Source of the DNA: Methylobacterium jeotgali
GTDB taxonomy: Bacteria; Pseudomonadota; Alphaproteobacteria; Rhizobiales; Beijerinckiaceae
Length of the DNA: 64,000 bases
Direction: 5' to 3'
NCBI RefSeq assembly: GCF_022179345.1
Contig: NZ_BPQR01000038.1
Location: 32,349-96,348 of the forward strand
Positions 8,932 through 17,059 of the stretch are shown piece after piece (position 1 is the first letter of the stretch; each line of letters opens with the position of its first letter). Under the pieces are notes generated by a model. That model was not told the origin of the DNA. It searched no databases and was given only the letters and a program-made list of their open reading frames with translations. A program made the position numbers and the translations under genes.

Positions 8932-10128
8932 CTGCTACTGAACGACGAATTCTCCTATAAGGTTAAGGAAACGATCTGGGACAACGGGGAGCGCTTCGCG
9001 TTCACCGAGGGCCCGGACGGGCTCGGCGCATACTGGCCCGTTCTCTACGCGGTCACACGCCTGCGTTCGCCGGGGCATTCCTCCGGCACGATGATCGGCA
9101 AGGCTCGGGTCATCGCCCAGTTTCACACCTGGGCGGAGAGAAGCGGCATCGACCTGCTCGAACGGCTTCAGGGGCTCCGCTTCTTCCAGACGTTCGAGAT
9201 CGAGGGCCTCCGGCAGTCCCTTCGATCCGCCGGCGTCGGTTCGCGCCGTGGCGATCCGACGGTTTCGAGTGCCGTGTGGCTCACGCGGTGCCGGATCGTC
9301 GCCAAATACATCGAATGGCATGCCGGCTTCGGCATCCAGAAGCTCGACCGCGCGAATGTCTCGTTCCAGGAAGCCCGCGAACGGCTGCACGATTGCCAGA
9401 CGTGGCTCGTGGCGGACCTGCCTACACCCGTGCCTATCAGCCGGGAGGGCCTGACGGAGGAACAGCAGGCAGCTCTCCTGCGCGCCATCGTTCCGGGTTC
9501 CGAGTCGAACCCGTTCCCCGCCAAGTACCAGTTCCGGAACTTCGTGCTGGTGCTCCTCTATTACCAGCTCGGCCTCAGGTTGTCCGAAGCCCTGGCCTTG
9601 AAGACGACCGACCTGCGCTTGGAGGGACCCGCCCCCAGACTGTTCGTCGTTCGCAGAGCCGACGATCCCGCCGACACGCGCCAGCGACAGCCATTGGTGA
9701 AGACGAAGGCTCGTCCCCTGCCGGTAGCCAAGGCGCTGGCCAGGGTGTTGTGGGACTGGATCATCAAGGATCGCAAGGACAGGAAGCGCTACGGGAAAGC
9801 CAGCAAATCCCAATACGTGTTCGTGTCCCGCCGCGGGGTAGGCCTCTCGAAAAGTTCTGTGGAGGCGATCTTCCGCACGTTGCGCAAGTGCGAGGGCGTT
9901 CCAGGGAACATGAGCGCGCATCTGCTCCGGCATACCTGGAACGACCGGTTCTCACGACTGGCCGACGAGGCGGAGTTGCGGGACGCGGTCGAGAAGCAAC
10001 TGCGCAACTTCCTTATGGGCTGGAAGGAAACCTCCGAGCAGGGGGCGTCCTACGCCCGCAGAGCGACACAAGAGGAGGCCGACCGACTGATGCTTACCAT
10101 GCAGAACGACCTCGTACCGGAAGCCTGA
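8932..10128 (+). CDS. Tyrosine recombinase 1 of the element
   Basis: The first in-frame ATG is 9091 (345 aa), but protein-like sequence continues upstream: LLLNDEFSYKVKETIW, then TEGPDGLGAYWPVLYAVTRL. This looks like the true N-terminal domain. The frame is open back to 8857 with no ATG, GTG or TTG, so initiation probably uses CTG 8932 (GGGG 7 bases upstream), giving about 398 aa. Counting from 9091, catalytic residues are Arg163 (LGLRLSE), Lys204 or 206, His277-x-x-Arg280 (HLLRH), Trp311 and the nucleophile Tyr321 (GASYARR). All are present, so the enzyme should be active. It is followed 2 bases later by recombinase 2. A TnpA-like role is possible. Confidence 0.8.
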   Translation: MLLNDEFSYKVKETIWDNGERFAFTEGPDGLGAYWPVLYAVTRLRSPGHSSGTMIGKARVIAQFHTWAERSGIDLLERLQGLRFFQTFEIEGLRQSLRSAGVGSRRGDPTVSSAVWLTRCRIVAKYIEWHAGFGIQKLDRANVSFQEARERLHDCQTWLVADLPTPVPISREGLTEEQQAALLRAIVPGSESNPFPAKYQFRNFVLVLLYYQLGLRLSEALALKTTDLRLEGPAPRLFVVRRADDPADTRQRQPLVKTKARPLPVAKALARVLWDWIIKDRKDRKRYGKASKSQYVFVSRRGVGLSKSSVEAIFRTLRKCEGVPGNMSAHLLRHTWNDRFSRLADEAELRDAVEKQLRNFLMGWKETSEQGASYARRATQEEADRLMLTMQNDLVPEA

Positions 10129-10130
10129 CG

Positions 10131-11720
10131 ATGGCAGGCGTGACACGTCCGGCTCCGACAGCTTCCCCGAACGAACCCTTTACGCAGGGGCGGGGCATCG
10201 TGATCGACCGTGCAGGCCTGAAGGTCGACTGCACCGGCCCGATCTGGCGGATGAACGACCTGGCGAGCGCGGGCAGCCGCATCGACTGGGGGCGGCTGCC
10301 CGGCGTTCGGGACGAGGTGCGTTCGGCGACGGCCGACTATCTGGTCGAGCTCATCCGCACGCATGCGCCCGTGTACGCGCCGACGGCGTTCGGCGTGTTG
10401 TCGCGGATGATGGGCACGGACGCGTTCCCACGGCAGGTGGCGATGCCGGGCACGACCATCGGCTTCGAGCCGTTCGAGGAAATCCGTATCCTCCGTCGCT
10501 GGAGTGCGACGTACCTCCACCATTACCGGATGTGGTACGTCTGGTGCGCCCGCCGCGACTATCCCGGCTTCGACCGCGCGGTCGCCGACCGCCTGGACGA
10601 GGTATCCATTGGCAACGATCCAAAGGGCCGCGCGGTCCTGTCGGACGACCCCCGGGACGGCCCGCTCACGGACCTGGAGACCACTGCGCTCGCAAACGCT
10701 CTGCGCGCCGCCGATGAGCTCGGGACGTTGAGCCCGATGGAGTCGGTCGCCGTGTGGCTGTTCCTGGCGCTCGGCTCAAACCCCCTGAACCTGGCATTGC
10801 TTCGCGCCGACGATTACCAGCCCTTGTCCGACCCGGGCACGGGGGCCATCGTCCATCGGCTGAAGGTGCCCCGTATCAAGAAGCGCCACGCCAAGTACCG
10901 GACCGCGTTCAAGACCCGGAAGCTGAACCCGGAGATCGGCGCCAAGGTCGCCGCCCTGGTCGCGGCCAATGAGGAGCGGGCGCGGCGCGACGGGTGGCCC
11001 CATGGGGACTTCGCAATGCCGCTGTTCGTGAGGGCGTCGCCCCGATCGACGGTCGCGGAGTCTGACCACCGGGCCTTCGCGATGCATCTCGATTCGACCG
11101 AGGTCCGGACGCTCCTGATCAACACCGTGGACAAGCTCGGGGTGATCTCCCCTCGGACCGGGGAGCCGCTGCGCGTGGTCCCCCGGCGCCTGCGCTACAC
11201 GTTCATCACCCGGTTCCTGCGGGAGGGAGGCAGCCTAAAGGCGGCGGCCGAGGCGGCCGACCATTCGGACACGCAGACCGTCATCACCTACGTCAACCTG
11301 CGGGGGGATCTGGTGCCCCGTCTGGACGAGGCCCTCGCCTTGCAGATGGCGCCGATGGGCATGGCGTTCATGGGCATGGTGGTACGGTCCGAGGCGGAGG
11401 CCGTCCGGGGCGACGTTGGCGCGCCGAGCCGCGTCTACCACCATGCGCGCGACCGTGGGGCCATCGAGCCGGTGGGCACCTGCGGTTCGTTCGCTTTCTG
11501 CGGCCTGACCGCCCCGACCGCCTGCTACGAGTGCGTCCGCTTCCAGCCGTGGCTGGACGGGCCCCACGACGAGGTACTTCGGACGTACGTGGCCCGTCGA
11601 CAGGACATGATGGATCGGGGCGTCGACGAGGGTCAGGTCCGAACCATGGACCGCACGATCCTCGCCGTGGCCGCCGTTGTGCGACAGGTCGCCGAGTTCA
11701 GGCAGGGAGACGCCGCATGA
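10131..11720 (+). CDS. Tyrosine recombinase 2 of the element (altered active site)
   Basis: A 529-residue recombinase-fold protein, starting 2 bases after recombinase 1 and overlapping recombinase 3 by 4 bases (ATGA). The catalytic domain lies at about 195-400. The first catalytic Arg position reads GSNPLNLALL (Asn or Ser instead of Arg, near 216-220). The HxxR box is RRLR (Arg352, Arg355), followed by His378 and the likely nucleophile Tyr387 (VITYVNLRG). The C-terminus has Cys451, Cys457, Cys465 and Cys468, a plausible zinc site. It may bind DNA or form a mixed complex rather than cleave efficiently; I infer this from the substitutions only. Confidence 0.8.
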   Translation: MAGVTRPAPTASPNEPFTQGRGIVIDRAGLKVDCTGPIWRMNDLASAGSRIDWGRLPGVRDEVRSATADYLVELIRTHAPVYAPTAFGVLSRMMGTDAFPRQVAMPGTTIGFEPFEEIRILRRWSATYLHHYRMWYVWCARRDYPGFDRAVADRLDEVSIGNDPKGRAVLSDDPRDGPLTDLETTALANALRAADELGTLSPMESVAVWLFLALGSNPLNLALLRADDYQPLSDPGTGAIVHRLKVPRIKKRHAKYRTAFKTRKLNPEIGAKVAALVAANEERARRDGWPHGDFAMPLFVRASPRSTVAESDHRAFAMHLDSTEVRTLLINTVDKLGVISPRTGEPLRVVPRRLRYTFITRFLREGGSLKAAAEAADHSDTQTVITYVNLRGDLVPRLDEALALQMAPMGMAFMGMVVRSEAEAVRGDVGAPSRVYHHARDRGAIEPVGTCGSFAFCGLTAPTACYECVRFQPWLDGPHDEVLRTYVARRQDMMDRGVDEGQVRTMDRTILAVAAVVRQVAEFRQGDAA

Positions 11721-13762
11721 CGGTCCATGTCCTTGTCACGGCCCGCCAGCGGACCGCGGCGGCGAACCTCGCGCACGTGATCGAGGAGGCCCGAGCCAGC
11801 CAAGCGTTCGGGCCCGACCTCGACTTCGACGCGATGATCTGGGCCTTGCCGCGCGACCGTGGTCGGCACCCCTCGATGAACAACGCGCGGGCGCTGTACT
11901 TCAGCCGCAACCCGCCCGGCGGGAAGCGTACCCATGTCCATCACACCAAGCGTGCGGATACGGATCGCCCCCTGGCGCAACCGTTCAGCGACCTTCTGAA
12001 GGCTTACGTCAGGCTCGCCGACGCGAACAAGGCGCGCAAGATGCTCGGCGACTACGGCAACATGATCCGCGCCGGCCGCTGGCTGCACGACGTGTTGGAG
12101 CCGAAGGACCACGACCCCTGCCGCCTCACCACGGAAGACTTCGCCGCGGCCTTCGCCGCCTTCGAGGCCGGAGGCGCAAGGGACACGGCGAGGTACGCGA
12201 TGGGATCGCACCTCTCGCGGCTCGCGAACTTCGTAACGCGACGCGGCATTTCACTGGTCCCCATCGATTTCCCGAACCCGGTTTCCGGCAAGGTCTTGGC
12301 GGGCCAGGGGAAGGGCGGCGCGGACATGGAGGCCGTCCGAGCGGCCAAGCTTCCGAGCGACGCCGTGTTGGACGCGTTGGCGGACATCGCCAGCAGGGTC
12401 GTGGACGACACCGACGTCGTCCTGATGCGGACCATCGAGCTGATGGTCTGCGCCCCCTGGCGCATCCACGAGGTCCTTACGATGCCCGCCGACTGCGAGG
12501 TGACGCGGGCGCTCACCGAGAAGGGCGAGCCCCTGATCGACGCCTCCGGGAAGCCCGTGGTCGGATACGGCCTGCGCTATCATGGGGGCAAGGGGCACGG
12601 CTGGGACATCAAGTGGATCCCGACCGCCATGGTGGATGTGGCGAAGCGCGCCATCGCCGACCTGCGCCGCATCACCGAGCCCTCTCGCGCCGTCGCTCGC
12701 TGGCTCGCGGCGAACCCAGGACGGGCCTGGGTGCCGGAACCCTGGACCGGCGCCGATCCGGACATGATCCTCGGCACGAACGAGGTCTCGCTCATCGTCA
12801 AGGGCGAGAAGGACCCCATCGCTGGCCGCGACTTCATCGTCAAGAACCGCTTGCCCCACCGTCGGTCCGGGGTCGCCTACGAGGTTCGCTTGGGCGACGT
12901 CGAGGCTGAACTCCTGAGCCGCATGGGCGAGATCCCCGAAGGCCACGAGGGCGTCCAGCGCGAGGATCATCTCTTGATCCTTCCCGCGGGGTTCTTCGGA
13001 ACGCGATGGCTCCGGCGTCCGACGGTCGTGCGCTTCCTAGCGTACTACGAGATCCAGAACTGCCTGACGGGGCGTGCCAACGTCGCGTCGATTTTCGAGC
13101 GTTTTGGGCACGTCGATGCCGAGGGTGCCCCGCTGCGCATGACGTCGCATGCCCTACGCCATTGGCTGAACACCCTGGCTCAGGACGGCGGGGCGTCGCA
13201 GGTCGACATCGCGCGCTGGTCGGGCCGTAAGAGCGTCGAGCAGAACGCGGCCTACAACCACCTCAGCGGGATCGTACTGGCCGAGAAGGCGCGCGAGCTG
13301 ATGGAGGCTGGATCGGTCAAGGGGCCCATCTCGGACATGGCGGACCGTTTGCCGCCGATGGATAGGGCCGACTTCCTGAAGGCGGGCATCGCCACGGCCC
13401 ATACCACCGACCTCGGCGTGTGCGTGAACGATTGGTCCCTTGCGCCCTGCCATCACCACGGCTCCTGCGCGGACTGCTGCGACCATCTGGTCGTGAAGGG
13501 AGATGCGATCCAACGGGGCCGGGCGGAGACACTGCTCGCCGAGACGGAGTTCCTCCTCGGCAAGGCGCGGGAGGAGATGGCCGAGGAATCGTTCGGTGCA
13601 TCCAACTGGGTCGCCCACCAGGAGCGAATGCAGGCCGGCCTGAGGGCCGTCCTAACCGCACATGACGACCCAGCCGTCGCCGACGGGACGTTGGTCCAGG
13701 CGAACCCGCGGGGGGCGCTGCGAGGCCCGCTACGCATGCTCGGCGAGCCAGATCCGGCCTAG
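11717..13762 (+). CDS. Tyrosine recombinase 3 of the element (large, Cys/His tail)
   Basis: A 681-residue protein, much longer than typical integrases. It has an N-terminal region (1-210) including a core-binding-like helical part, then a catalytic domain with Arg249 (APWRIHEV), a basic turn (GGKGHGWDIKWIP, Lys292/Lys299), His478-x-x-Arg481 (HALRH), Trp501 and nucleophile Tyr513 (NAAYNHLS). A long insertion separates the first Arg from HxxR. The tail carries Cys569, Cys578, Cys584, Cys587, Cys588 and His590, a likely zinc-binding module echoing that of recombinase 2. All catalytic residues are present. Its size and place resemble TnpB of Tn554-like elements, without clear identity. Confidence 0.82.
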   Translation: MTVHVLVTARQRTAAANLAHVIEEARASQAFGPDLDFDAMIWALPRDRGRHPSMNNARALYFSRNPPGGKRTHVHHTKRADTDRPLAQPFSDLLKAYVRLADANKARKMLGDYGNMIRAGRWLHDVLEPKDHDPCRLTTEDFAAAFAAFEAGGARDTARYAMGSHLSRLANFVTRRGISLVPIDFPNPVSGKVLAGQGKGGADMEAVRAAKLPSDAVLDALADIASRVVDDTDVVLMRTIELMVCAPWRIHEVLTMPADCEVTRALTEKGEPLIDASGKPVVGYGLRYHGGKGHGWDIKWIPTAMVDVAKRAIADLRRITEPSRAVARWLAANPGRAWVPEPWTGADPDMILGTNEVSLIVKGEKDPIAGRDFIVKNRLPHRRSGVAYEVRLGDVEAELLSRMGEIPEGHEGVQREDHLLILPAGFFGTRWLRRPTVVRFLAYYEIQNCLTGRANVASIFERFGHVDAEGAPLRMTSHALRHWLNTLAQDGGASQVDIARWSGRKSVEQNAAYNHLSGIVLAEKARELMEAGSVKGPISDMADRLPPMDRADFLKAGIATAHTTDLGVCVNDWSLAPCHHHGSCADCCDHLVVKGDAIQRGRAETLLAETEFLLGKAREEMAEESFGASNWVAHQERMQAGLRAVLTAHDDPAVADGTLVQANPRGALRGPLRMLGEPDPA

Positions 13763-13910
13763 CCAACGCGAAGCCGGCGGATAGGTCCTCCCGACATCCT
13801 TAACCGAACACCAACGGAGAACGGTCATGCTGCTCGCAAGGGTGGCTGCACGGGGGGGGCGCGCCATGCGCGTCGCCGGCAGCCGGGATCGGTCGAGGAG
13901 GCGCTTAGGC

Positions 13911-14396
13911 ATGGCGCGGGGGACGGCGACTGGCCCTGGACGAAAGCGGGTCGTCGGGCGCCGCCGGCTCAGGCCGGAAGAGATCGCCGACCTCGTCCGC
14001 GAGATCCGGACGTGGGACTATGCCAGGGAGCCCCTGACGTGGGACGCCGTCATCAATTTCGCGGAAGGCCTGTTCGGCCACAGGTGGAGACGCCAGACCC
14101 TCGAAGGCCACGACGCGATCAAGAAGTCGTTCCAGAAGCGCCAGGAGGAGGGCCCACGCAAGGCCCGCCGGGCGCCTCGCGATGCCGCCATGGCGCTCTA
14201 CGCCAAACAGGTCGAGGCTCTCAAGGAGGAGAACCGCCTGCTGGCGGAGAAGCTGGCGGCCTATGAGCAACGGTTCGCCCGCTGGGCGGTCAACGCCTTC
14301 CTGCTCAAAGGCCTGACCGAAGGGGAACTCGACGCCAAGCTCCTGCCCACGGACCGCGGGCAGACCGACCCCAAGCTCAAGGGCGGCGTCAAGTGA
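13911..14396 (+). CDS. Small basic coiled-coil protein of the element
   Basis: A 161-residue protein of unknown family. The very basic N-terminus (GPGRKRVVGRRRLR) is followed by a helical domain (EEIADLVREIRTWDYAREPL, then WDAVINFAEGLFGHRWRRQT) that could bind DNA. A coiled coil follows at about 100-128 (AKQVEALKEENRLLAEKLAA). The ATG at 13911 is preferred over 13827 because the extra 28 residues are low-complexity Arg-rich. It overlaps the next gene by 4 bases (GTGA), suggesting translational coupling. By position it resembles the small TnpC-type accessory protein of Tn554-like elements; this is inference. Confidence 0.65.
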   Translation: MARGTATGPGRKRVVGRRRLRPEEIADLVREIRTWDYAREPLTWDAVINFAEGLFGHRWRRQTLEGHDAIKKSFQKRQEEGPRKARRAPRDAAMALYAKQVEALKEENRLLAEKLAAYEQRFARWAVNAFLLKGLTEGELDAKLLPTDRGQTDPKLKGGVK

Positions 14397-14812
14397 GCGG
14401 TGGCGGCAAGTCGGGTCCCCTGGCCGGCGCCGAGAATGTTGAAAAGCTACGCGCCTACCTCGACGATCTGCGGGAAAGGGGCGTGCCGCTGCCGATGCGC
14501 GGCGGTGAGGTCAACCGATCCGCCATCGCCCTGGCCTGCGGCTTCAACCGGCAGGTGCTCTACGTGAACGAGGGAGCCAAGGCTCTACTCGACGAGGCCG
14601 TCGCCGGGGCCGGCTTGATGGTGGGCCTGGAGCGCGCAGAGGATGACGACGACAAACCCGTCGCCCGTTCCGACAAGCGGGACAGGCGCATCCACCAGCT
14701 CGAACAGGCCAACGCCGCCCTTCGTGCCGAGAACTACGGCCTGCGCGAACGGCTGCGTCGCCTGGAACACGTCGAGGCGGTGATGATGGCCGGGCGCCGC
14801 GTCGCGCCGTGA
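14393..14812 (+). CDS. Small HTH/coiled-coil protein of the element
   Basis: A 139-residue protein starting at GTG 14393 within the previous gene's stop. Residues about 38-65 (VNRSAIALACGFNRQVLYVN) look like a helix-turn-helix, preceded by a helical segment (VEKLRAYLDDLRERGVPLPM). Residues about 97-130 form a coiled coil (IHQLEQANAALRAENYGLRE). This layout suits a DNA-binding accessory factor that dimerises or pairs with the preceding coiled-coil protein. I do not recognise a named family with certainty; TnpC-type accessory proteins have similar size and architecture. Confidence 0.65.
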   Translation: MSGGGKSGPLAGAENVEKLRAYLDDLRERGVPLPMRGGEVNRSAIALACGFNRQVLYVNEGAKALLDEAVAGAGLMVGLERAEDDDDKPVARSDKRDRRIHQLEQANAALRAENYGLRERLRRLEHVEAVMMAGRRVAP

Positions 14813-15008
14813 GGTCCAGTCCCTTGGTGAGATCGAAGACTGACCGTCCCTCGGAGCCGACCTGCGTACAGCAGGGCATCGCGCGCAGGGTAGGGGAAGG
14901 GATCGCGCGGAGTGCGACGCTTGCGCTCGTCCCTTCCCCGGACCGAGCACGGTGGCATGATGGTAGCTGGTCGGCGGGGCAGGCGCCGCGGGTCCGGATA
15001 AGCTCCCT

Positions 15009-16913
15009 ATGCTGAACCTCGTCGGTGAAGCCCTCGTGCGCCATCTCGCCCAGGATCCGGCCTTCGTCGGGATCGGGCCTGCTTCCGCCGCACGCCTGTG
15101 GGAGAGGTTCGGGGACGAACTCCCGAGGGTCCTGGCCGACGGAGACGCCGGCGTCTTCTCGGACGTCGTCGGGGAGGAGCGCGCCGCCGCACTGGTGGTC
15201 GCCTGGCGGGAAAGGCAGGCCCACGGAGATATCGTGGTTTGGCTCGGCGAGGCCCAGTTTGACATCCGCCTCGCCGGTCGCATCCTCGCCCTATGGGGCG
15301 TCGGCGCTGCCCGGCGGCTTCGGGAGCGGCCCTACGACCTCATGGCCCTAGCGCCCTGGAAGACGGTCGATGCGGCTGCTCGACGTCTCGGCGTGGCCGT
15401 CGACGACCCGGCGCGGCTCGTGGCGGCGGTGGAGGGTGTCCTCTACGACCGCTTCGGCGACCACCATACCTGGGTCGGCCCCGAAGACCTCATCGACGAG
15501 GTCGCGGCGCGGATCGACGGCGACGTCGACGTGGCGGTGCGGGCGGTTCGGCTCGCCCTGGCGGAGGGTGCCGTGTTTGAGGCCTTCGGCGGATACCAGC
15601 CCGCCGGGGCCTTTATGATGGAGGGATACGTCGCCGAGCGCCTACGGGCGATGGCGGGTGCTGGGCCGACCGGCGATCTCGTCGCTCGGCCCGTGACGGA
15701 TGTCGAGATCGACGCATGGCTCCGGAGGAACGCGGACGGCGAAGGGCTCGTGCTTGATCCCGAGCAGCGGCAGGCCGTGAGGATGGGCGTGCAGGCGCCC
15801 TTGGGCCTGCTTGTCGGCGGAGGAGGGGTCGGAAAGACGACCGCGCTGAAGGCCGTCTGCGACGCGGCCATGACCCATGGACACGTAGTCCATCTGATTG
15901 CCCTAGCCGGGCGGGCAGCCGTCCGGATGAGCGAGGCGACGGGATACCCTGCCTCCACCATCGCGGCCTTCCTCGGCCGCCTCGAATCGGGGGAGATCGC
16001 GCTGGGACCGCAAGTCCTGGTGGTCATCGACGAGGCGTCGATGGTCGATCTGCCGACATTTTACCGCATGCTTCGGAGGATGCCGTTGGGCTGCCGTCTG
16101 CTGCTTGTCGGCGATGACGCCCAGCTGCCACCCATCGGCTTCGGGTTGGTCTTCCACGAGCTCGTCGCGGCGCCCTTCATCCCGAAGGTCACCCTGGTCC
16201 GGGTGCATAGGCAGGCGGCCGCTACAGGCATACCGCAGGTCGCCGCAGCCATTCGTGCCGGGACGCTGCCGGTCATGGCGAGAACGGTGGCGGGGGCGGA
16301 TGTTGGTGTCGCTTTCCTCGATGGGTCGGCGCGTGGTCAGGCCACCCTCGACGACGTCGTGAACGCGGTCGCAACATGCGGAGGCTGGAGCGATGACATG
16401 CGCATCCTTTGTCCAACCAAGGGCGGCCCAGTCGGCACAGACGCGATCAACGAGTGCTTCCATCAGTACCTGACCCATGGCCAGGACCGTATGGCCGGGG
16501 CAGGCTTCGCCGTGGGCGAGCCCGTCATGTTCTTGCGCAATGACTACCGTCTCGGCTTGCGCAACGGCTCCCTCGGTCACGTCACGGGGTTCGCCAGCGA
16601 TATTCTGGAAGCCGAGTTCGACGGTGTCCGCCACGCACTCACGGGAAGGGACCTAGACGATACCGTGCTGTCCTACGCCGTGACCGTGCACAAAGCGCAG
16701 GGATCCGCATTCCGTCGGGTCGTCGTCCCAATTGCCCCGACGCGGTTGCTCGACCGCTCGCTGATCTATACCGCCGTCACGCGCGGACGGGAGCAGGTGG
16801 TCCTGCTCGGCGACCGCAAGGCTTTCGGGGAGGCGGTGAAGTCCGAGGCGAGTGCCCATCGGCGTCTGACGGGGCTCGGATGTGCCATGGCATCGGCCGC
16901 TGTTCCTGGTTGA
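15009..16913 (+). CDS. RecD2/TraA-like superfamily 1 DNA helicase
   Basis: A 634-residue SF1B 5'-3' helicase. The N-terminus carries helix-hairpin-helix repeats (FVGIGPASAARLWERFGDEL; LAGRILALWGVGAARRLRER). The motor has Walker A GGGGVGKTT (near 272), motif II VIDEASMVD (near 338), motif III LLLVGDDAQLPPIG (near 362) and motif VI-like YTAVTRGREQVVLLGD near the C-terminus. It is shorter than chromosomal RecD2 (about 740 aa) and has no RecBC neighbours. It stands 196 bases after the small proteins, possibly as its own unit. It could process DNA during element movement, or act as cargo in repair or defence; sequence cannot decide. Confidence 0.85.
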   Translation: MLNLVGEALVRHLAQDPAFVGIGPASAARLWERFGDELPRVLADGDAGVFSDVVGEERAAALVVAWRERQAHGDIVVWLGEAQFDIRLAGRILALWGVGAARRLRERPYDLMALAPWKTVDAAARRLGVAVDDPARLVAAVEGVLYDRFGDHHTWVGPEDLIDEVAARIDGDVDVAVRAVRLALAEGAVFEAFGGYQPAGAFMMEGYVAERLRAMAGAGPTGDLVARPVTDVEIDAWLRRNADGEGLVLDPEQRQAVRMGVQAPLGLLVGGGGVGKTTALKAVCDAAMTHGHVVHLIALAGRAAVRMSEATGYPASTIAAFLGRLESGEIALGPQVLVVIDEASMVDLPTFYRMLRRMPLGCRLLLVGDDAQLPPIGFGLVFHELVAAPFIPKVTLVRVHRQAAATGIPQVAAAIRAGTLPVMARTVAGADVGVAFLDGSARGQATLDDVVNAVATCGGWSDDMRILCPTKGGPVGTDAINECFHQYLTHGQDRMAGAGFAVGEPVMFLRNDYRLGLRNGSLGHVTGFASDILEAEFDGVRHALTGRDLDDTVLSYAVTVHKAQGSAFRRVVVPIAPTRLLDRSLIYTAVTRGREQVVLLGDRKAFGEAVKSEASAHRRLTGLGCAMASAAVPG

Positions 16914-17036
16914 TGATGTCGCAGGCAAGCGCGGTCGCCGAGGCTGGTGAAGAGGCGAAATTGACGGCGCGTTGGGCGGCCAGGGGCGAATCGTGTTACG
17001 CTGGAGTGGTTTCACACACACAGTTGGCAGCCCATT

Positions 17037-17045
17037 CGGCGCTAA
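17037..17045 (-). repeat. Candidate right-end inverted repeat of element
   Basis: The minus-strand reading TTAGCGCCG matches TTGGCGCCG at 8642-8650 in 8 of 9 bases. The two copies would be near the ends of the insert, 15 bases before the SGNH gene start and 43 bases after the MBOAT stop. The copy is short and one arm overlaps a terminator stem, so chance is possible. Confidence 0.3.
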
Positions 17046-17059
17046 ATACTACTGAGCCC

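Larger units (their letters stand above)
8600..17059 (+). mobile_element. Three-tyrosine-recombinase integrative element with RecD-like helicase
   Basis: An insert of about 8.45 kb lies between an MBOAT gene and its SGNH partner. It carries three consecutive tyrosine recombinases, two small overlapping coiled-coil or basic proteins and a RecD2-like helicase, all on the plus strand. Base composition drops sharply right after the MBOAT stop (AT-rich 8600-8930), then rises in the coding part. Candidate ends are a 9-bp imperfect inverted repeat (8642-8650 and 17037-17045). The exact boundaries and any target duplication are not resolved. Recombinase number and coupling recall Tn554-type transposons and recombinase-in-trio elements, but sizes and cargo differ. 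No conjugation, replication or resistance gene is present. Confidence 0.8.

Noticed and set aside
8642..8941. A 99-codon frame in the left end of the element
   Set aside because: No domain, no ribosome site, covers the terminator and palindrome; likely chance in AT-richer DNA.
13827..13910. Longer start for the first small element protein
   Set aside because: The added 28 residues are Arg/Gly low-complexity, and the ATG at 13911 gives a normal start.
8600..17059. Prophage or integrative conjugative element
   Set aside because: No capsid, terminase, portal, relaxase, type IV secretion or replication gene is present, and no tRNA lies at either end.
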